A stretch of DNA of 64,000 bases from Gemmatimonadetes bacterium SCN 70-22 (GTDB lineage: Bacteria; Gemmatimonadota; Gemmatimonadetes; Gemmatimonadales; Gemmatimonadaceae), in NCBI GenBank assembly GCA_001724275.1, contig MEDZ01000014.1, positions 1 through 64,000 of the forward strand, written 5' to 3'. Under the pieces are notes generated by a model that had not been told where the DNA came from, did not search any database, and saw only the letters and a list, made by a program, of their open reading frames with translations. The position numbers and the translations under genes were made by a program. Positions 59,465-64,000 of this stretch are shown here, piece after piece. Numbering within the stretch: position 1 is the first letter of the stretch; the number at the start of each line of letters is the position of its first letter.

Positions 59465-62014
59465 CTACATCGCGAACCAGTAGCTCGCCTTGACGAGGAA
59501 CGTGTTGTCGGGATGCGCGCCGAACAGGTTGCGGTAGTCGCGGTTGAAGCGGAACGACCCCGCATCGAGCCCATCCTGCACCCGCCCCTGCGCCCAGACG
59601 AAGAAGAGCGTCGACCCCGGGCGGTACTCCCAGCGCACCACCGTGTTCGAGCGGAACTGCTTGAAGTTGAAGCCCCCCGGCTCCCCCTCGATCGTGAACG
59701 GACGGAAGCGCGCGTCGTAACCACGGGCGCGAGGTGCCACCACCTCGCGCCAGTCCGAGTATTCGCCGCCCGTCACGAACGGCTGGGCATACACCTGCAG
59801 CGACAGCGTGGGCGAGGCGGTCCAGTTGATGCGCGTCGTCACCGACACCGTCTTCTGGTCCAGGCGCGCGACGGTGAAATGCGTCGTGTCGCTCCCCACG
59901 TCGCCAAAGTTGCCGAGCCACTGCCGGTCGTCGATGTTGCGGTTGAAGCTCACGCCGAGCGACGCGGAGAACGAGGAGGCGAAGCGCCCCTCGACCCGCG
60001 GCCCCAGGTTGATGCTGCTCGACCGACCACCGTCGGTGCGCCGGAAGAAGGCTTCGAAGGCGGGATAGACCGCGCGGCGCTGGTCGCCCGTGAAGCCTGC
60101 CCATCCCTGGACGGAATGGTTCTCCCACAGCGCCGGTCCCCCGCGCAGGCACGCGCCGCAATACGCGCCCTTCTCGCCGCCAAGGCCCCCGTACACGAAC
60201 CACATGTTCCGGAGCTGCCCGTTCATGTTGATGTTGCCGCCGTGACCGGTGTTCATCCCGTCGGCGAGCCAGCTGTTCCACTGGTTGAAGTTCACCTGCC
60301 ACCGGCGATAGAACCACTTGGGGCGCTGGAGGACGAAGGCGAACCAGTTGCTCTGCCCCATGCTGTTGGCGCTCGACATGAAGCCGACGTCGTTGATCTC
60401 CAGCCCCGGCCCCTTGTACCACACCCCGGTCCAGAAGCGCGTGAGGCCACCGTTCTTCGACAGGCCGAGCCCCGAGCCGACCCCGGACAGTGACGTCCGC
60501 GTCGGGTCGTACGCCAGGTCGTCGTCCGGACGCTGGTAGAAGTGCACCGCCGAGCGCTGCGTCCGGGCGATGGCCTCTTCCGAGCCGCGCACCACGCTCC
60601 CGTACAGCTGCCCCGACAGCTCGTAGGCGCTGTTGGGGCCGAAGCGATGGCGCGCGTCGAGCCCCGCGGTGTACGCCTCACGGCGCAGGTAGTTCTCGGT
60701 GTACCCATCCAGCTCGCGGTTCACCGCAGTGAAGATCGCCCCGACGCCACTGCGCCCGCCGCGCAGGTCCTGCTGAGCACGCACCACGAAATAGTTCGTG
60801 CGCGGCTCCACGGTGAGCGACTCGGCCACGCTCTCGCGACCGGTGATCGCGTTGAGGACCCCGAGCGAGAGCCCGTTCGAGAGGCGCCCGGTGACCTTGG
60901 CGGCACCGAGGATGGTGGAGTTCAGCGGGACGGCGTTCTGGTCCTCGCTCAGGAAACCCGCCTGCGGTGCGCGCCCGATACGACGCGAATAGAACGGCCC
61001 CGTGCACTGCCCGTCGTTGCAGTCGATGTCGTAGCGGAAGATCCCCGTCCCCTCCAGGAAGAAGGGGCGGCGCTCCTCGAAGAACTGCTCGAAGGCCCCC
61101 AGGTTCAGCACGCCGGGATCGGCCTCCACCTGCCCGAAGTCGGGGTTGATCGTCGCATCGAGCGTCAGGTTCGACGACAGGCCGTACTTGACGTCGGCCC
61201 CTAACGCCATGCGCTGTGCGCGGCCGTAACCATCGGCCCGCAGCCGCGAATCGTTGGCCTGCACCGTATACGGCATCAACTCGAGTCGGCGCGGGCTCGA
61301 GATCCCCGCCAGCCCCCCGAGCTCGCCCAGCTGCGAGGCGATCCCGAACTGCGAGCGGCGCCAGAGCGGCCAGCTCGAGCGCTCGCCGAGGCGCGCGATT
61401 TCGCGGTGAATCCCGATCCCGAAGGTGTGCTCGTCCTTGCGCGGGTAGCGCAGCTGGCTCAGGGGAATGCGGAACTCCGCCGTCCACCCCAGCGAGTCGA
61501 TCGCCGTCTTGACGTCCCAGACGGCGTTCCAGGTGACGTCCTCGTTGGAATCGTTGTACAGGTAGATGTCGCGCTGCACCCCGGCGGGGTTCACCATGAA
61601 TTCGTAGCCGGTGCGCTTGTCGTGGTACGAGTCGACGATCAAGCGGATGTAGTCCGACTGCGTCCGCTCGTCGCGGCGGGACAGCAGCGCCATGATGCTG
61701 TCGGGGTGCGGGTCGAAGGCCCGCACGAAGACGTAGAGGTTGCGGTCGTCGTAGGCGACGCGCGCCTCGGTGGCCATCGACGGCTCACCGTCCTCCACGG
61801 GATCGAACATCCGGAATCCGTCGATCTTCTGCGCTCGCGCCCAGATGTCGTCGGTGTCCTTGCCGTCGATGACCGGGGGCTTGGTGGCGCGCACCGCCCG
61901 AGTCGTCTTCACCGACGAAGTGGCCGGGGCCGCGCGCCCCTTGGCGAGCAGCTGCTGGGCCACGCCGACGCCGGGGAACAGTGCAACGAGGAGCAGGGCG
62001 TGTGAGATGCGCAT
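59465..62014 (-). CDS. DUF5916 outer-membrane protein with carbohydrate-binding family 9-like N-domain
   Basis: An 849-residue protein from ATG 62014, with GGAAGG nine bases upstream and a signal peptide (residues 1-20, GVGVAQQ). Residues about 40-230 look like a family 9 carbohydrate-binding fold (PPVIDGKDTDDIWARAQKI, VAYDDRNLYVFVRAFD, GWTAEFRIPLSQLRY). The rest is DUF5916, beta-barrel-like, with TLDATINPDFGQVEADPGVLNLGAFEQFFEERRPFFLEG and ending in FLVKASYWFAM, a typical C-terminal aromatic residue region of outer-membrane proteins. A role in binding or importing glycans at the outer membrane is likely but unproven. Confidence 0.9.
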   Translation of the reverse strand: MRISHALLLVALFPGVGVAQQLLAKGRAAPATSSVKTTRAVRATKPPVIDGKDTDDIWARAQKIDGFRMFDPVEDGEPSMATEARVAYDDRNLYVFVRAFDPHPDSIMALLSRRDERTQSDYIRLIVDSYHDKRTGYEFMVNPAGVQRDIYLYNDSNEDVTWNAVWDVKTAIDSLGWTAEFRIPLSQLRYPRKDEHTFGIGIHREIARLGERSSWPLWRRSQFGIASQLGELGGLAGISSPRRLELMPYTVQANDSRLRADGYGRAQRMALGADVKYGLSSNLTLDATINPDFGQVEADPGVLNLGAFEQFFEERRPFFLEGTGIFRYDIDCNDGQCTGPFYSRRIGRAPQAGFLSEDQNAVPLNSTILGAAKVTGRLSNGLSLGVLNAITGRESVAESLTVEPRTNYFVVRAQQDLRGGRSGVGAIFTAVNRELDGYTENYLRREAYTAGLDARHRFGPNSAYELSGQLYGSVVRGSEEAIARTQRSAVHFYQRPDDDLAYDPTRTSLSGVGSGLGLSKNGGLTRFWTGVWYKGPGLEINDVGFMSSANSMGQSNWFAFVLQRPKWFYRRWQVNFNQWNSWLADGMNTGHGGNINMNGQLRNMWFVYGGLGGEKGAYCGACLRGGPALWENHSVQGWAGFTGDQRRAVYPAFEAFFRRTDGGRSSSINLGPRVEGRFASSFSASLGVSFNRNIDDRQWLGNFGDVGSDTTHFTVARLDQKTVSVTTRINWTASPTLSLQVYAQPFVTGGEYSDWREVVAPRARGYDARFRPFTIEGEPGGFNFKQFRSNTVVRWEYRPGSTLFFVWAQGRVQDGLDAGSFRFNRDYRNLFGAHPDNTFLVKASYWFAM

Positions 62015-62396
62015 GATAGCCTTCCGAGCCTTGGGGGACAGGCGCTTGGTGCGGACCTGGCGTTTGGACAGCGAATCGGCCGCCTGCGATATCGCGCGTG
62101 GACGAAGCGCGTGACGACGCGATGAAGCGTGCGATGGCGAGGCGAACCGTCGCCCGACCATGCGGTCGCAGCGCACCGCCGCAGCGCACCCCTGCGGCGC
62201 ACCCCTGCGGCGCACCCCTGCGGCGCACAGCCAGCCCTGCGCGGCGTCGGCGCCCTCTCTGACAGCGGCATGCCGCAAAGGGTTGGTTTCGCGTCGCGCC
62301 GCGCGCTTGTTCGCCCTGTACGACGCCCGTAACTTGCGGCGCCTCGAGCGGCTGGCTCGGCCGCTCCTCCCTGCCGCACCTCGCCGGAGGGCGTCG
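62015..62396. other. Divergent spacer between DUF5916 and MgtE genes, with 13-bp repeats
   Basis: About 380 bases without a supportable gene. Three exact copies of a 13-base unit GCGCACCCCTGCG occupy 62184-62222, followed by a partial copy. Promoters for the two genes must lie here, but no consensus was seen. No M-box-like magnesium riboswitch was recognised upstream of the MgtE gene. Confidence 0.5.
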
Positions 62397-63779
62397 ATGA
62401 TGCCACCACAACGCAACCAGGACAGCGAGCTCGCAGCCCTCCTCGCCCCTGACATCCTCGTGATGCTCGAGGAGTCACCGGCCGACGTGGCGGCAGAGAC
62501 CGAGGAGCTGCACCCGAAGAGCCTCGCCGACGTGGCCGAGGCATTGCCGCGCGACCGCGTCACCGAGCTGCTGCGCGCCCTCCCCGCGGCGCGCGCCGCC
62601 GACGTGCTCGAGTACCTCGACGAAGAGCTGCGCACCGAACTGCTCGAGACGATGACCACCGAGCAGGCCGTCGCCCTCGTCTCCGAGATGACGCCGGACG
62701 ATCGCGCGGATGTGCTCGAGGAGCTCGAGGAAGAGACCGCCGACGAGATCCTGCACGACCTGCCCGACGCGGCGCGACAGGAGACGGAGCGCCTCCTCCA
62801 GTACGACACGGACTCGGCCGGCGGGCTCATGACCACGGAGTTCGTCTCCGTGATGCAGGACCTCACCGTCGAGGAGGCGCTGGCCATCGTGCGCGTGGCC
62901 GCGCGCTCGGGACGCAAGGAGGCGATGCACGCGCTCTATGTGACCGACGAGCGCGGGTCGCTGGTCGGGGTGATGTCGCTGCGCGAACTCGTCGCCGCTC
63001 CCGACGGGAGCAAGGTGTCCGACGTCGCCTGGACGGAAGTGGTGCAGGTGTCCGCCACCGCCGATCGTGCCGAGGTGGCTCGCGTCACCTCGGAGTACGA
63101 CCTCGTCGCCGTCCCCGTGGTCGATGCGTTCGAGCGCATCATCGGTGTCATCACCGTCGACGACGTCATCGACGCCATCGTCGAGGAACAGACGGAGGAC
63201 GTGCAGAAGCTGGGGGCCGTGCAGCCGCTCGAGGAACCGTACTTCACGGTCGGCTTCTGGAGCGTCGCCCGCAAGCGCGTGGGCTGGCTGGTCTTCCTCT
63301 TCGTCGGCGAGATGTTCACGGGGACGGCCATGCGCGCCTACGAGGACACGCTGGCCTCGGCCATCGCCCTCACCCTGTTCATTCCGCTCATCATCAGCTC
63401 CGGCGGCAACTCGGGGTCGCAATCCGCGACGCTGATCACGCGCGCCCTCGCCGTCGGCGACGTGGAGCTGCGCGACGCCCTGCGAATCCTGCTGCGCGAG
63501 CTGGGCCAGGGCGTCGTGCTGGGCGCCTGCCTGGGGGCGATCGGGTTCGCGCGCGCGCTCATGTGGGGGAGCACGCAGACGCTCGCCCTGGTCGTCTCGC
63601 TCACGCTGGTCATGGTCGTCCTGGTCGGCTCGGTGGTCGGCGCCATGCTCCCGCTGGTCTTCAAGCGACTCGGCTTCGACCCCGCCATCGCCTCGTCGCC
63701 CTTCGTCGCCTCGCTCGTCGACGTCACGGGGCTGGTGATCTACTTCTCCATCGCCCGCCAGCTGCTCCACATCGGATGA
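62397..63779 (+). CDS. mgtE: Magnesium transporter MgtE
   Basis: The 460-residue protein has an N-terminal Mg2+-sensing superhelical domain (residues about 10-135), a CBS pair (about 135-265, YDTDSAGGLMTTEFVSV, VVDAFERIIGVITVDDVIDAI) and five membrane helices (about 285-455). These include the pore motif SSGGNSGSQSATLITRAL. It conducts Mg2+ into the cell and closes when Mg2+ binds the cytosolic domains. ATG 62397 has GGAGGG seven bases upstream. Its stop overlaps the next start as ATGA. Confidence 0.95.
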   Translation: MMPPQRNQDSELAALLAPDILVMLEESPADVAAETEELHPKSLADVAEALPRDRVTELLRALPAARAADVLEYLDEELRTELLETMTTEQAVALVSEMTPDDRADVLEELEEETADEILHDLPDAARQETERLLQYDTDSAGGLMTTEFVSVMQDLTVEEALAIVRVAARSGRKEAMHALYVTDERGSLVGVMSLRELVAAPDGSKVSDVAWTEVVQVSATADRAEVARVTSEYDLVAVPVVDAFERIIGVITVDDVIDAIVEEQTEDVQKLGAVQPLEEPYFTVGFWSVARKRVGWLVFLFVGEMFTGTAMRAYEDTLASAIALTLFIPLIISSGGNSGSQSATLITRALAVGDVELRDALRILLRELGQGVVLGACLGAIGFARALMWGSTQTLALVVSLTLVMVVLVGSVVGAMLPLVFKRLGFDPAIASSPFVASLVDVTGLVIYFSIARQLLHIG

Positions 63780-64000
63780 GGGGAGGGCCGCTGCCGGTGG
63801 AGCGTGCCGCCCTGACGCCGGGCATCGCCACGCTCGCCGTTCTCGGCTCCGCCTTTGCCTTTTCGTCGACCACCATCGCGACGATCATCGCCACGCGCGA
63901 AGGCGTCCCGCTCTCCACCGTCGTCACCGGGCGGTTCCTGCTGGCCGCGCTCCTCCTCGCCCCCCTCGTCGGCGGATGGCGCGCGCTCCGCCTCCCGCGC
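63776..64000 (+). CDS. EamA/DMT family transporter (3'-truncated by window edge)
   Basis: ATG 63776 overlaps the mgtE stop. The 75 visible codons encode two hydrophobic segments (TLAVLGSAFAFSSTTIAT and VVTGRFLLAALLLAPLVGG) typical of the first repeat of EamA-domain drug/metabolite transporters. It is probably co-translated with mgtE. Substrate unknown. Confidence 0.75.
   Translation, partial: MRGGPLPVERAALTPGIATLAVLGSAFAFSSTTIATIIATREGVPLSTVVTGRFLLAALLLAPLVGGWRALRLPR

Noticed and set aside
682-61206. GTTAGGC/GCCTAAC copies as integron attC core sites
   Set aside because: They fit the GTTRRRY core, but they are single, hundreds to thousands of bases apart, mostly inside conserved genes, and are not paired across an imperfect hairpin; no integrase gene is present.

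Overview
The window is chromosomal DNA of a very GC-rich bacterium (roughly 70 % G+C by eye). It carries secreted S9 and M20 peptidases, a sortilin/BNR-like repeat protein, a DUF5916 outer-membrane protein, a post-COAP-1 beta-helix lipoprotein, amidohydrolases and many lipoproteins. Together with cytoplasmic housekeeping genes and twin-membrane export signals, this points to a Gram-negative soil or freshwater lineage, most likely Gemmatimonadota. That assignment is inference; there is no rRNA gene here to confirm it. No transposase, integrase, phage gene or CRISPR array was found, so this looks like ordinary core chromosome.

Layout. 1-8.7 kb: truncated anion permease, S9 peptidase, PAS-GGDEF diguanylate cyclase, DUF6524 membrane protein, Tat-exported amidase, Na+-dependent NSS symporter. 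8.8-19.1 kb: two GGDEF-EAL cyclic-di-GMP proteins alternating with an M55 D-aminopeptidase, a large BNR-repeat secreted protein and a dicarboxylate symporter. 19.1-21.0 kb: a two-gene aromatic amino acid operon (type I-beta DAHP synthase, then a prephenate-dehydratase-like protein). It is preceded by a 29-codon leader peptide rich in Trp, Phe and Tyr and a perfect intrinsic terminator. This is a candidate ribosome-mediated attenuator and the most interesting item in the window. 21.1-30.4 kb: small proteins, PQQ-type sugar dehydrogenase, an alpha/beta hydrolase without its nucleophile serine, M20 peptidase, a 1228-residue beta-helix lipoprotein. 30.5-38.9 kb: serine hydrolase, zinc-ribbon/PAS protein, amidohydrolase, outer-membrane barrel, a Lys-Gly-Ala-Ala-Thr repeat protein, an ATPase, an Ig-like lipoprotein. 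38.6-43.6 kb: IF-1, cold-shock protein, PolX and NAD+-dependent DNA ligase.

44.0-49.5 kb: a tight five-gene operon, every junction overlapping by four bases: acetate-CoA ligase, E1-alpha, E1-beta and E2 of a 2-oxoacid (pyruvate or acetoin type) dehydrogenase, and a stand-alone acyl carrier protein. It probably makes or channels acetyl units; E3 must come from elsewhere. 49.5-55.4 kb: tRNA-Gln(CUG), lipoprotein, tRNA-Ala(CGC), class II photolyase, KGG stress protein, RNase Z, and the DUF2203 operon. 56.8-64 kb: cysteine-desulfurase-like enzyme, beta-hydroxyacid dehydrogenase, one-cysteine HMA-like protein, DUF5916 protein, MgtE and the start of an EamA transporter.

Window-wide signals: (i) the heptamer CGTTAGG/CCTAACG recurs at least 17 times in any reading frame; (ii) many intergenic regions hold short tandem repeats with different unit lengths; (iii) convergent genes are separated by long GC hairpins without U-tracts; (iv) three genes have a TAT(A/C)TT box only 8-10 nt before the ATG, suggesting leaderless mRNAs.
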